A stretch of DNA of 64,000 bases from Streptomyces tirandamycinicus (lineage in GTDB: Bacteria; Actinomycetota; Actinomycetes; Streptomycetales; Streptomycetaceae): positions 62,001 to 126,000 of the forward strand of contig NZ_CP029188.1 in the NCBI RefSeq assembly GCF_003097515.1, written 5' to 3'. Position 1 is the first letter of the stretch. Each line of letters begins with the position of its first letter. The notes beneath the pieces were generated by a model. The model made no database searches and was not told where the DNA came from. It saw nothing but the letters and a program-made list of their open reading frames with translations. Positions 31,125-40,074 of the stretch are shown in pieces. The position numbers and the translations under genes were made by a program.

Positions 31125-32066
31125 ATGCTCGACCTGCAGCGCCTGCGCGCCCTGCACGCCGTCTCCGTGCACGGCAGCGTCGGCGCCGCCGCCTCCGCCC
31201 TGGGCTTCACGCCGTCCGCGGTGTCCCAGCAGATCGCCAAGCTGGAGCGGGAGACCAGGACCGTGCTGCTCGAACGCGAGGGGCGCGGTGTCCGGCTGAC
31301 CCCGGAGGCACGGCAGCTCGTGGCCGTCGCCCGGGAGTTGCTGGCCATCGTGGAGCGGGCGGAGACCGAGTTGGAACAGCGGCGCGGGAAACCGGCCGGG
31401 CGACTCACCATCGCCGCCTTCGCGTCGGCGGCGCGCGGACTGCTGCCCGAGGTCCTCGCCGACCTGGCCGTACGGCATCCGGCGATGGATGCACGGCTCA
31501 GCGAGGTCGACCCGCATCTGTCGGTCGGCATGGTCGCCAAGGGAGCGGTCGATCTGAGCGTGGTTCACGACTGGGACGTCGCGCCCCTATCGCTGCCGCC
31601 GGGGGTGGAACAGGCGGTGATCGGAGAGGACCGGTGCACGCTGCTGGTGCCCCAAGGGCATCCGTTCGCGGGGCGCGATGCGGTGCGGCGCGAGGACCTC
31701 GGCGGTGAGCGGTGGGTATGCCAACCGCCGGGCCGGGTGTGCCACGAATGGCTGGTGCGGACCCTGCGGGCGGCCGGGCACCGGCCGGAGATCGTTCACC
31801 AGGCGGACGAGAACCCGACCCTGGTGGCGCTGGTCGCCGCCGGCCTCGGCATCTGCCTCATCCCACGCCTGGGGCGTGGTCCGCTACCCGCCGGGGTGGT
31901 GGAGGTCGCGCTCGAACCCACGCCGGTGCGGCGGCTGTACGCACTGTGGCGCACCGGGGCAGCCCAGCGCCCCGCGATCACCGAGACCGTCCGCACCCTG
32001 CGGAAACACTGGCCCAGCGCGGCCCGACCGAGTCGTCCGGCGGCTCGCGTCCCGTGCCCGGACTGA
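31125..32066 (+). CDS. LysR-type transcriptional regulator
   Basis: A 313-residue LysR regulator. The N-terminal winged helix-turn-helix is clear (LRALHAVSVHGSVGAAASAL, FTPSAVSQQIAKLERE, then LTPEARQLV). A linker helix and a substrate-binding domain follow (GRLTIAAFASAARGLLPEVL, then ENPTLVALVAAGLGICLIPR). GGGAGG lies 6 bases before the ATG. It is divergent from the EamA exporter and likely regulates it and itself, as is common for this family. The effector is unknown. The 379 bases that follow (32067-32445) contain no gene or structure I can support. Confidence 0.93.
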   Translation: MLDLQRLRALHAVSVHGSVGAAASALGFTPSAVSQQIAKLERETRTVLLEREGRGVRLTPEARQLVAVARELLAIVERAETELEQRRGKPAGRLTIAAFASAARGLLPEVLADLAVRHPAMDARLSEVDPHLSVGMVAKGAVDLSVVHDWDVAPLSLPPGVEQAVIGEDRCTLLVPQGHPFAGRDAVRREDLGGERWVCQPPGRVCHEWLVRTLRAAGHRPEIVHQADENPTLVALVAAGLGICLIPRLGRGPLPAGVVEVALEPTPVRRLYALWRTGAAQRPAITETVRTLRKHWPSAARPSRPAARVPCPD

Positions 32067-32445
32067 ACGCCGCGCGCGTCGATGCTCACCTCACCGTGCA
32101 GGACGGCGACGCGATCGGCGGGTTCGGGACGCCACCGCGGCCGCCAGGGGATCGAGCACGGTCACGGACCGCCGCGGCGGGACGCGCGCACTCGGGCCGG
32201 GCACGGCGGATGGGGCGGTGCCACTCACCCGGGGGTAAACCGGGATCTCCCGATCGGCCGCCGACGGGGCGGCCGGCCGGGAGATCGCCGACGCGCTGGT
32301 GCCGACACCGCGCGGTCGACGACCCCTTGAGCGACGTCCACGGGAGCACGGGGTGACGAACCGGCGTGCACTGCCTCGGGTGCTGCCCTCGGCGCCTGCC
32401 CGCCCGGCCCGGCGGCCGCCCTGGAGGTGACACCGTAACCGCTGC

Positions 32446-33120
32446 TCACGGAGTGTTCAGGGAGTCGTCGGCGAGCGCGTCCAGCGTCTGCGCGAACAGG
32501 CGGGTCTTGATGGCGCCGAGCGTCCTGCCGTCCTTGCGTCCCATGTCGTCCGCCAGGTCCCTCGCGGAGGACAGCACGGCGTCCTGTGCGGTGGCCCTGG
32601 TGACCAGGCCGACCCTCGCGGCCTGCTCCCCGCCGTACCGCCGTCCGCTGATCATGGCCTCATGCGCTGCGGCCCCGGGGAGACGGGCGGTGATCAGCGC
32701 GTTCATACCCGGAGTGAAGGGGAGGTGCAGATCCACTTCCGGCAGGCAGAAGAACCCACGGTCCTCGCGCATGACGCGGAAGTCGTGCGCGAGGGCCAGC
32801 ATGGCGCCGGCAGCGAAGGCGTGGCCCTGGATGGCGGCGACGGTCACGACCGGGAGCGACAGGACGCGCGCGAACAGCCGGTGAGTGGCGATCACGAGTT
32901 CGTCGAGGCGCGCCGGGTTGGCACCGATCCAGTCCAGGTCGAGCCCGGTGGACCAGAACGTGCCGTCGGCCACGGTGATCAGCGCCCGTGGCGCCTCCAC
33001 GGCCTCGAGCCGGTCGAGGGCATGGTTGCAGGCCGCGATCCAGTCCGGGGTGAACCGGTTCTCTCCGTCGCCGAGACGCAGGATGAAGGTGACGTCGTCG
33101 GCCTGCTCGAGGACGGGCAT
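32446..33120 (-). CDS. Enoyl-CoA hydratase/isomerase-family protein
   Basis: A 224-residue crotonase-fold protein, on the short side for the family. Oxyanion-hole segments are TVADGTFWSTGLDLDW and IQGHAFAAGAMLALAHDF. The acidic catalytic candidate is the glutamate of CLPEVDLHLPFTPG, the position used by delta3,delta2-enoyl-CoA isomerases, so isomerase rather than hydratase activity is more likely. The ATG at 33120 has GGAAGGACT upstream; the longer frame begins in non-coding sequence. The upstream region, shared with the divergent DUF998 gene, carries two TGAGTA-type palindromes. No other fatty-acid genes are adjacent. Confidence 0.87.
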   Translation of the reverse strand: MPVLEQADDVTFILRLGDGENRFTPDWIAACNHALDRLEAVEAPRALITVADGTFWSTGLDLDWIGANPARLDELVIATHRLFARVLSLPVVTVAAIQGHAFAAGAMLALAHDFRVMREDRGFFCLPEVDLHLPFTPGMNALITARLPGAAAHEAMISGRRYGGEQAARVGLVTRATAQDAVLSSARDLADDMGRKDGRTLGAIKTRLFAQTLDALADDSLNTP

Positions 33121-33264
33121 GTGGGGAGTCCTTCCGCTGTGTGCTTCGTGTGGCGGTGCGCGGCCGCGGCCGAACGGGCCCGGGTGCCGGCGGTCCGGCC
33201 ACACCGTGCGGCCCACTCGCCGCGGCATGGGCCCCATCAGGTCACGGACGTGACGGCGGCGACG

Positions 33265-33281
33265 TGAGCAGCCGCTACTCA
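33265..33281. promoter_or_regulatory. TGAGCA-N5-TACTCA palindrome (operator copy 3)
   Basis: Half-sites TGAGCA and TACTCA are separated by GCCGC. It lies 144 bases upstream of the enoyl-CoA hydratase/isomerase start. A second copy is centred 58 bases away, toward the DUF998 gene, so each divergent gene has its own site. Confidence 0.6.
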
Positions 33282-33322
33282 GCGTCGTCGCAGGGCCCTG
33301 CGCTCAGCCGGGCGCCGCCGGC

Positions 33323-33339
33323 TGAGTACCAACTGCTCA
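33323..33339. promoter_or_regulatory. TGAGTA-N5-TGCTCA palindrome (operator copy 4)
   Basis: Half-sites TGAGTA and TGCTCA surround CCAAC. It lies 124 bases upstream of the DUF998 gene. Together with copy 3 it occupies the divergent promoter region 33121-33463. Confidence 0.6.
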
Positions 33340-33463
33340 TCAACGGGGGCGAAGCGGGCCGTAGCTTCTGCCTCGTCCGCGGAAGTCGTCCGTCACGGAC
33401 GCCGAACCCGGAGCGGGCGGCCACCGGCCGGCTCCTCGCCGGCCCAGTTCAGGAAAGAACCCG

Positions 33464-34069
33464 ATGAGAAGCTCTCCGTCCCCGGCATACGCGGCGACGG
33501 CGGAGGCCGCGATCTGGCTGTCCGCCCTGCTGGTGTCGCTGCTGCACGTGCTGCCCACACCTCTCAGCCCGGTGACCGACATGGTCAGCGAGTACGCGTT
33601 GGGGAGGTTTCCCCTACTGGCCGACACCTCGTTCCTGGCGATCGCCCTTGCCGCCCTCACGCTCGCCGTGAGCCTGCGCGGCGTCCTGCCCGGGGGCCCC
33701 GCGGCCCTGACGGGACTGGCCGGACTCGTGGTCACGGCACTCGGCGCGGCCGTCCTGCCGTTCTTCGTGACGGACCCCCAGTCGCCGCCCTCGTCGACCC
33801 ACGGAACGATCCACCTGGTCGCCGCTCTGCTGTCCATGACGTCGCTCACGGTGGCGATACTCGCTCTCGCGCTGCGCTTCCGGACGCTCCCGCGGTGGAG
33901 TCGACTCGCTCCGTCGAGCTTCGTGTGCGCCGGGGTCATGGCCGTGAGCCTGGTGCCGATGCTGCTGGACCTGTGGCCGGGACTCACGGAGCGCATCCTG
34001 ATCGTGGCCGGGATGTGCTGGATCGGCATGACGGCGCGCCATCTGCGCACCGGGGGGCCGAGCCGATGA
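33464..34069 (+). CDS. DUF998 family membrane protein
   Basis: A 201-residue integral membrane protein with about six helices (LSALLVSLLHVLPTPLSP, LTGLAGLVVTALGAAVLP). It fits the DUF998 family, including the early DMVSEYALG motif and SSTHGTIHLVAALLS in the middle. The function of the family is unknown. AGGAAAG precedes the ATG. Its stop overlaps the start of the downstream aminotransferase (ATGA), so they are translationally coupled. The promoter region carries two TGAGTA-type palindromes. Confidence 0.85.
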   Translation: MRSSPSPAYAATAEAAIWLSALLVSLLHVLPTPLSPVTDMVSEYALGRFPLLADTSFLAIALAALTLAVSLRGVLPGGPAALTGLAGLVVTALGAAVLPFFVTDPQSPPSSTHGTIHLVAALLSMTSLTVAILALALRFRTLPRWSRLAPSSFVCAGVMAVSLVPMLLDLWPGLTERILIVAGMCWIGMTARHLRTGGPSR

Positions 34070-35256
34070 GTCCCGCTCCCCCACCACGGCTCGCCGCTCT
34101 GGTGTCCGGCGTCGAGCCGTCGGCGCTGCGGGAGATCCTGGCCCTGACCTCGCATAGCCGGGTCGTGTCCTTCGCCGGCGGACTTCCCGATCCCGAACTG
34201 TTCGACCACGAGGGGCTGCGCCTCGCGTTCGAACGGGTACTGGCGCCGGGGGCTCGCCATGTCTTCCAGTACTCGCGGACCGAGGGCGATCCGGAGCTGC
34301 GTGCGGCGATAGCCGGACGCCTCGGCCGGCGGGGGCTGCCGACCGCTCCCGACGACCTGCTGATCACCACTGGATCACAGCAGGCACTCGCCCTGACCGC
34401 CGCGGCCCTGCTGGATCCGGGGGACACCGTGCTCGTCGAAGAGCCCTGCTATCTGGCCGCGCTCCAGTGCTTCGGGCTGGCGGGGGCCCGAGTGGTGCCG
34501 CTACCGGCGGCGGGCCCCCTCGACCCCGATCTGCTCGGAGAGCTGGTGCGCCGTGAACGCCCCAAGCTGCTGTACCTGATACCGAACTTCCAGAATCCCA
34601 CCGGCCGCACCATGACGGCTCACCTGCGGTACGAGGTGGCGCGGGTGGCCGCGGACCACGGTCTCTGGATCGTCGAGGACGACCCCTACGGGGAGCTGCG
34701 CTACCGCGGCGAGCCGGCTCCCGCGGTGGCCGCGTGTCCCGGAGCGGAGGACCGCACCATACTGGTGGGCAGTTTCTCCAAGATCCTCGCTCCCGGCCTG
34801 CGCATCGGCTGGCTCCGCGCGCCGCACGGCGCGCGCCGGGCCCTGCACATCGCCAAGCAGACCGCCGACCTGCACACCTCCACACTCGACCAGGCCGCGG
34901 TCGCCGCGTATCTGGCGGGCGGCCGCATCGACGGACACATCGCCGGGTTGCGCCAGGCGTACGCGTCGAGGATGCAGGCCATGCTGGAGGGCCTCGCGAA
35001 CGCTCTGCCGGACGGAAGCACCTGGAGCACACCGGACGGAGGCATGTTCCTCTGGGTGCGCCTGCCCGAGCACATGGACGCCGAGGCGGTTCTGCCGGCG
35101 GCGCTGCGCCACAACGTCGCCTATGTGCCCGGTTCCCACTTCTTCACCGGCAGATCCGACCCCGCCTGTATGCGGCTGTCGTTCACCGCCCATCCTCCGG
35201 AGCGGATCGCGGATGGTCTGGCCCGTCTCGGCGCAGTCCTTCAGGGCGCGCGGTAG
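34066..35256 (+). CDS. Class I/II PLP aminotransferase (2-aminoadipate/MocR-like type)
   Basis: A 396-residue fold-type I aminotransferase with no N-terminal DNA-binding domain. The Schiff-base lysine is K239 (GSFSKILAPGLRIGW). The PLP aspartate/tyrosine lie in WIVEDDPYGELRYRG, NPTGRTM contains the conserved asparagine, and FAGGLPDPELF starts the substrate loop. It resembles LysN/KAT-II-like 2-aminoadipate or multi-substrate aminotransferases. The amino donor and acceptor cannot be assigned. The ATG lies within the DUF998 stop codon (ATGA), so the two genes form one operon, an unusual pairing with no known functional link. Confidence 0.88.
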   Translation: MSPAPPPRLAALVSGVEPSALREILALTSHSRVVSFAGGLPDPELFDHEGLRLAFERVLAPGARHVFQYSRTEGDPELRAAIAGRLGRRGLPTAPDDLLITTGSQQALALTAAALLDPGDTVLVEEPCYLAALQCFGLAGARVVPLPAAGPLDPDLLGELVRRERPKLLYLIPNFQNPTGRTMTAHLRYEVARVAADHGLWIVEDDPYGELRYRGEPAPAVAACPGAEDRTILVGSFSKILAPGLRIGWLRAPHGARRALHIAKQTADLHTSTLDQAAVAAYLAGGRIDGHIAGLRQAYASRMQAMLEGLANALPDGSTWSTPDGGMFLWVRLPEHMDAEAVLPAALRHNVAYVPGSHFFTGRSDPACMRLSFTAHPPERIADGLARLGAVLQGAR

Positions 35257-35375
35257 GGGCTTCGCGTCGTGGCGCGATCCGATGCCGTCGCCGAGGTGGA
35301 CGGGGACGTCGACCCGCTCCCCTGCTCGGGAGCCGGCCCGGGGCGGGCACGCGGTCGACGACCGCCGGCACAGGC

Positions 35376-35392
35376 TGAGTAGCGAGTACTCA
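35376..35392. promoter_or_regulatory. TGAGTA-N5-TACTCA palindrome (operator copy 5)
   Basis: This is the perfect form: TGAGTA and TACTCA around GCGAG, with one extra complementary base pair outside (C and G). It lies 87 bases upstream of the DUF1349 gene start at 35480 and 119 bases past the aminotransferase stop. Confidence 0.7.
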
Positions 35393-35479
35393 GGGATCCA
35401 CCACCTGGCTTGTCCGAGAATGCGGAGACAAGCAAGCCGACGTGCCGACGTCGCAGTGCAGCCGAGAGGAGAGGACGAC

Positions 35480-36091
35480 GTGGCCTCTACCCGTTCCTCT
35501 GGCATGCGGAGGGTCGCCTGGCGCGAAGCCGCGTGGCTCAATCCCCCTCCGGTCTGCGATACCGGGCCGGACGACCTGGTTGTCTCCACTGCCGCGGGCA
35601 GCGACTTCTGGCGCCACACCGCCTACGGCTTCGTACGCGACGACGGCCACGCTCTGTTGACCCCCATGGAGGAGGCGACAGCCGTCGAGGTCTCCTTCGA
35701 GGCACGCTTCCGTACTCGCTACGATCAGGCCGGGGCCATGATCCGAGCCGACCGGGAGACATGGATCAAGGCCGGAGTGGAGTTCACCGACGGTGTGCCT
35801 CATGTCGGAGCGGTGGTGACGCGGGGCGTTTCGGACTGGTCGCTGTCGCCCGTTCCGGCCTGGGCCGACCGACCGGTCACCGTCCGGGTGAGCCGGGTGG
35901 CCGACACGGTGACCGTGCGGGCACGGTGTGAGGCGGAGCCGTGGCGGCTGGTGCGTGTCGCCCCTTGGCCGGCCGGCGCCGCGTCGACAGCGGGACCGTA
36001 CTGCTGTTCGCCGGGACGGAGCGGGCTCGACGTCCGCTTCAGCCGCTTCGCCATGGGACCGGCCGATCCGGGTCTCCACGCCATCCCGTGA
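35480..36091 (+). CDS. DUF1349 domain protein
   Basis: A 203-residue soluble protein matching the DUF1349 family (concanavalin-like beta sandwich). Typical stretches are DLVVSTAAGSDFWRHTAYGF, YDQAGAMIRADRETWIKAGV, VTRGVSDWSLSPVP and AGPYCCSPGRSGLDVRFSRF. The biochemical function is unknown; the fold resembles carbohydrate-binding domains. GTG 35480 follows AGGAGAGGA and matches the usual family start. A perfect TGAGTA-N5-TACTCA palindrome sits 87 bases upstream, suggesting co-regulation with DUF998, the Ser/Thr kinase and others. It appears monocistronic. Confidence 0.87.
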   Translation: MASTRSSGMRRVAWREAAWLNPPPVCDTGPDDLVVSTAAGSDFWRHTAYGFVRDDGHALLTPMEEATAVEVSFEARFRTRYDQAGAMIRADRETWIKAGVEFTDGVPHVGAVVTRGVSDWSLSPVPAWADRPVTVRVSRVADTVTVRARCEAEPWRLVRVAPWPAGAASTAGPYCCSPGRSGLDVRFSRFAMGPADPGLHAIP

Positions 36092-36170
36092 CCGGCGAGC
36101 CGAACGCGCCGCCGGCGACCGCCGATGCGAGCCGCCGAAACCGCGCCGAGTACGCACTCGGGTCGTCACT

Positions 36171-36185
36171 CGGGTCGTCGACCCG
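36171..36185. promoter_or_regulatory. CGGGTCG-T-CGACCCG palindrome before LAL regulator 2
   Basis: A perfect 7-1-7 inverted repeat lies 145 bases upstream of the LAL 2 start. It is preceded by a direct repeat of ACTCGGGTCGTC. It is different in sequence from the TGAGTA sites. A possible operator, but GC-rich palindromes also arise by chance. Confidence 0.4.
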
Positions 36186-36329
36186 TATGAACCCGATCGC
36201 CCGCGGGTTCTCACGTCCCTGCGCCATCGCAGTGGGCCGCGCCCCAACCCTCACGCCTCGCCGGGAGCCGCGCACACGTCAGAGTGATCGACGCCGCCGG
36301 GAGGCGGGCACCGTACACAGGAGATGCCG

Positions 36330-39038
36330 ATGCGCAACAGGAGAGTCGGCGTGCCCCAGGCCATGCCGACCCGCCACGAGGTCTGGGAAAGGCCCTGGCC
36401 CCTGGTGGGGAGGGACCGGATTCTGGACCTCTTCACCCAGGCCGTACGCCATCGCCGCGTCCAGGGCGTTCTCATACACGGGCCCGCCGGGGTGGGGAAG
36501 ACACGGCTCGCCGAAGCGTGCCGAGACCGGGCCGAGAAGGCCGGTCTCACCACCCACTGGGTGGTCGCCACGGCGGCGGCGGCCGCCGTGCCCCTGGGCG
36601 CCGTCGGCCACGTGATCCCACCAGGGGTCGATCTGTCGGATCCGGTTGCCGGCTTCGCCGCCGTTGCCGCCGCCCTCGGCCGGGGTGGCGAGGACCGTGT
36701 GGTCCTGCTGATCGACGATCTCCATCTCCTCGACGCGACGTCGGTGATGCTGGTGCGTCAGTTGATGGACTCGGGCTCCGCGCTGCTCATCGGCACCGTG
36801 CGCACGGGGGAGCCGTACCCCATGGCGGCGGCCTTCGGCACCGGCGACGCGATCCACCGGGTCGACGTCGAAGCCTTCACCGAGGAGCAGGTGGCGCAGG
36901 TGCTGGCGTCCGTGCTGGGCGGATCGGTGAGCGCCCGGACATCCCACGAAATGTACGCGGCCAGCGCCGGAAACGCTCTCTACCTGCGAGAACTGGTGCT
37001 CGGCGCGCTGAGCAGCGGGGCTCTGAACAGCGACGGCGAGGTGTGGCAGCTGGCCCCGGGCCCGCGCACCGGAACCCCCAGGCTCAGGGAGCTCATCGCA
37101 GCCCGCCTGAGCCGGGTGTCCGAGGCCGGCACCGCGGTCCTCGAACTGCTGGCCCTGTGCGAGCCGGTGGCACTGGCCGATGCCCAGGCCGTTGCCCGAC
37201 TCCACGACCTTGTCGAGCTCGAACGTCTTGGCTGCCTCAAGGTCGTCAAGGAGGGTCGTCGGCATCTCGTGATGCTGGCACACCCCTTGTACGGCGAAGT
37301 CGTACGAGAAGGGATCGCCGAACTCCGCCGCAGAACGATCCTGCTCGACCAGGCGGCCCGTCTCGAGGCCCGCGGCGCCCGCCGTCAGGACGACGCGCTG
37401 CACGTCACGTCATGGCGCCTGACCGCGACCGGCACCGCGGATCCGCGGCGACTCCACGAGGCCGCTGCCCTCGCCCGCCACAGCCACGACTATCCGCAGG
37501 TCGTCCGGCTGATCCAGGCCCTGCCGGCGAGCGCGCACACCGTCCGCGACCGGCTGCTGCTCGCCGACGCGCTGTTCGAGCTCGGCAGGCCCGAGGAGGC
37601 GGAGAACGAGCTCGAGCGGGCCAGCAGCCTTTCCACCACGGAGCATGAGCGGTTGGCCGTCGTCGCTGCCTACTGCGTCAACGCTCTGTGGGGCATGGCA
37701 CAGGCGTCCAAGGCACTGCGCATGATCGACGCCGGCCGCGGGGAGCTGCAGTCGCCCGAGTCACTCGCCGTGCTCGCGATCAACGAGGGCTGCATCCTGG
37801 CCGCCTGCGGCCAGCCCACGGCAGGGCTCGCCTTCCTCGACGTCCTGGAGGACGACGCCGGCGCGACCTCGGACATGAGCGTGTGGCTGTTCGCCGCGGC
37901 GGTACGCACCCGAGCGCTGCAGATGACCGGCCGACTGCGCGAGGCGCAGAACTGGGCGGAGCGGGCTCATGCCACACATCGGCGGGTGAGCCGTCTGGCG
38001 ACATCGGCGCCCCACCCGGCGATCCAGCGGGCCCCGGCCGTCCTGGCCACGGCGGAGGCAGGGGACATCCACGAGGCTCGCGCGCTGGGCCGGCGGCTGT
38101 TCGGTGAGCTCGTCCGCTCGGAAGCGGGGCTTCCCCGGATGTGGGTCGCCTACTTCCTGGCGCGCGTGGAGTGGCTGGCGGGGCATGCCGCCGGCGCGCG
38201 CCGCTGGAACGCCGAATGTGTCGCGATCGCCCGCTCTCACCATGGGACACGGCCCATGCGCGACGCCATGGGGTCGCTCGCCGCGTCCATGGCCCTGGTC
38301 GGCGACACCGGTCCGGCCGCGGCGGAGTTGTCCGCCCTCGACCGCGCGGATGCCGACATGGCCGAACTCGAGTTCATGGGCCTGGCCGTCTCCCCTGGAC
38401 GGGCTCTGGGAGAGGCCTGGCACCTGGCGGCGACCGGACACCTCGCGCAAGCTCGGGCGAGGCTGCTGCACGCAGCCGAAGGCCTCGGGGACAGCGGCAA
38501 CCTCTCGGCGGAGGGCATGTTGCTCGTGGACGTGGCCCGGCTCGGCGGAGCACGCGACGTCGCCGATCGCCTGGCCCGCATCGCAGCCCGGTCCGAGGGT
38601 GCACTGGCCACGGTTCACGCCGACTTCGCCGCAGCGCTCGACGGCGACGACCCCGAGTGGCTGATGCGGACCTCGCAGAGGCTGGAGGACACCGGCAGCG
38701 ACCTCGCGGCCGCGGAGGCCGCCGCCGCGGCGGCCGGTCTCTTCCGCAGGCAGCGACTTTCGCGCAGGGCGACGGCAGCCGCCCTCCGTTGCCGCGGTCT
38801 CGCCGAGCGCTGCGAAGGCGCGCACACCCCACTTCTGGCAACCGTGGACGTCACGGTGCCGCTCACCCGCCGACAGAGCGAAATCGCCCGGCTCGCCGCA
38901 GCCGGCGCCACCAGCCAGGAAATCGCCGACCGGCTGGTGCTGTCCATACGCACGGTGGACAACCACTTGGCGCAGGTCTACGGCAAGCTGGGCGTGACGG
39001 GCCGCCGCGATCTGGCGCGCGCCCTCGGTACACGCTGA
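36330..39038 (+). CDS. Large LuxR-family (LAL) ATPase regulator 2
   Basis: A 902-residue LAL regulator, parallel to the one at 23950. Walker A is GPAGVGKTRLAEAC (K57) and Walker B VVLLIDDLHLLD. The next stretch (SVMLVRQLMD, then GTVRTGEP) nearly duplicates SVMLLRQLMD and GTVRTGEP in regulator 1. The long helical middle ends in a LuxR helix-turn-helix (LTRRQSEIARLAAAGAT, then IRTVDNHLAQVYGKLGV). AGGAG is 6 bases before ATG 36330, whereas ATG 36324 is too close to it. No biosynthetic cluster adjoins, so its targets are unclear. The two LAL genes look like paralogues 12 kb apart. Confidence 0.93.
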   Translation: MRNRRVGVPQAMPTRHEVWERPWPLVGRDRILDLFTQAVRHRRVQGVLIHGPAGVGKTRLAEACRDRAEKAGLTTHWVVATAAAAAVPLGAVGHVIPPGVDLSDPVAGFAAVAAALGRGGEDRVVLLIDDLHLLDATSVMLVRQLMDSGSALLIGTVRTGEPYPMAAAFGTGDAIHRVDVEAFTEEQVAQVLASVLGGSVSARTSHEMYAASAGNALYLRELVLGALSSGALNSDGEVWQLAPGPRTGTPRLRELIAARLSRVSEAGTAVLELLALCEPVALADAQAVARLHDLVELERLGCLKVVKEGRRHLVMLAHPLYGEVVREGIAELRRRTILLDQAARLEARGARRQDDALHVTSWRLTATGTADPRRLHEAAALARHSHDYPQVVRLIQALPASAHTVRDRLLLADALFELGRPEEAENELERASSLSTTEHERLAVVAAYCVNALWGMAQASKALRMIDAGRGELQSPESLAVLAINEGCILAACGQPTAGLAFLDVLEDDAGATSDMSVWLFAAAVRTRALQMTGRLREAQNWAERAHATHRRVSRLATSAPHPAIQRAPAVLATAEAGDIHEARALGRRLFGELVRSEAGLPRMWVAYFLARVEWLAGHAAGARRWNAECVAIARSHHGTRPMRDAMGSLAASMALVGDTGPAAAELSALDRADADMAELEFMGLAVSPGRALGEAWHLAATGHLAQARARLLHAAEGLGDSGNLSAEGMLLVDVARLGGARDVADRLARIAARSEGALATVHADFAAALDGDDPEWLMRTSQRLEDTGSDLAAAEAAAAAAGLFRRQRLSRRATAAALRCRGLAERCEGAHTPLLATVDVTVPLTRRQSEIARLAAAGATSQEIADRLVLSIRTVDNHLAQVYGKLGVTGRRDLARALGTR

Positions 39039-39221
39039 CTCCGGCTGGCAGCCCGAGCGAGCTCACATCGCACGCAGTGGATCAAGACGTCCTGGACGAA
39101 GCAGTCCCGGGGGGCCTGGCCAGTGGAAACGCACCCATCGGTCCCGGACGAACGACGACTTCCGAGAGCCGGGTACGACGGCGGGCACCGGGCCGATGGC
39201 AGAACGCCGGTTCGCCCGTGC

Positions 39222-40025
39222 TCAGTTGACGGCCCCGGTACGGGCGTACCGGCCCGGGGTGGTGCCCACGACCCGCTTGAAGTGCCGGGTGAGATGGGAC
39301 TGGTCGTAGAAGCCGGCCACGCTCGCCACCTCGCCCGGCGGCTGGCCGTCGAGCAGCAGACGGCGGGCCAGGTCGACGCGGCGCGACGTCATGTACTGGT
39401 GGGGGGCGATCCCGAAAGCCCTGCCGAACGCGCGGACGAGGTGCGCGGGGTGGGCGTGCAGGAGGCGTGCGGCCTCGTCCAGGGTGATGCCCTCACGCAG
39501 CCGCTCGTCGAGAAGGTCCCGCAGGCTCTGGGCGACGCCTCGGCCCGGCCCCGTACGGCCCGGGACCAGCCTGGGGCGCAGGTGCATGCGCAGCCGTTCG
39601 CCGATGAGGGCCAGGCGGCTCTCCGCCTCGAACTCGTCGCCCCGGTTCGCCAGGGCCGCGTGCAACTGCCCGACGCGTGTACGCAGGACGGGATCGGTGA
39701 GGTCCGGGCCGTCCACCGCCGGTCCGATGAAGCGCTCGTCCAGCTGTGTCATGTCGAGGTAGAGCACGCGCTTGCGGAAGCCGTGAGAGGTGGCGGGTGA
39801 GCCGTTGTGCGGGACCTTCGGCGGGAGAAGGCTGACCGTGTCGCTCGGAGTGGCCCGTTCATGGCGGTCCAGGTCGTAGCGGACCGCGCCGTCGTCGACG
39901 ATCAGCAAGGTCCAGGCGTCGTGGACGTGCATGGGGTACGCGTGCTCGGTGAAGCGGGCGTGGAAGACCTCGACGACACCCGCCACCGGCGGGCGCCAGG
40001 CGCGGATCTCCCGCTGGGGCGTCAT
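39222..40025 (-). CDS. AraC-family regulator with cupin-like sensor
   Basis: A 267-residue regulator. The N-terminal cupin-like arm contains FTEHAYPMHVHDAWTLLIV and PPKVPHNGSPATSHGF. The C-terminal AraC domain has ITLDEAARLLHAHPAHLVRA and VASVAGFYDQSHLTRHFKR. The start at 40025 (MTPQREIRAW) fits the family; the long frame upstream overlaps the DUF2000 gene in antisense and is rejected. It is divergent from the DUF2000 gene 49 bases away, a pairing common in actinobacteria, and probably controls it. Confidence 0.92.
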   Translation of the reverse strand: MTPQREIRAWRPPVAGVVEVFHARFTEHAYPMHVHDAWTLLIVDDGAVRYDLDRHERATPSDTVSLLPPKVPHNGSPATSHGFRKRVLYLDMTQLDERFIGPAVDGPDLTDPVLRTRVGQLHAALANRGDEFEAESRLALIGERLRMHLRPRLVPGRTGPGRGVAQSLRDLLDERLREGITLDEAARLLHAHPAHLVRAFGRAFGIAPHQYMTSRRVDLARRLLLDGQPPGEVASVAGFYDQSHLTRHFKRVVGTTPGRYARTGAVN

Positions 40026-40074
40026 GCAAGGAACATACAAGACGCGGAACGCGGGCATCCGGGAGTCTCGGCGC

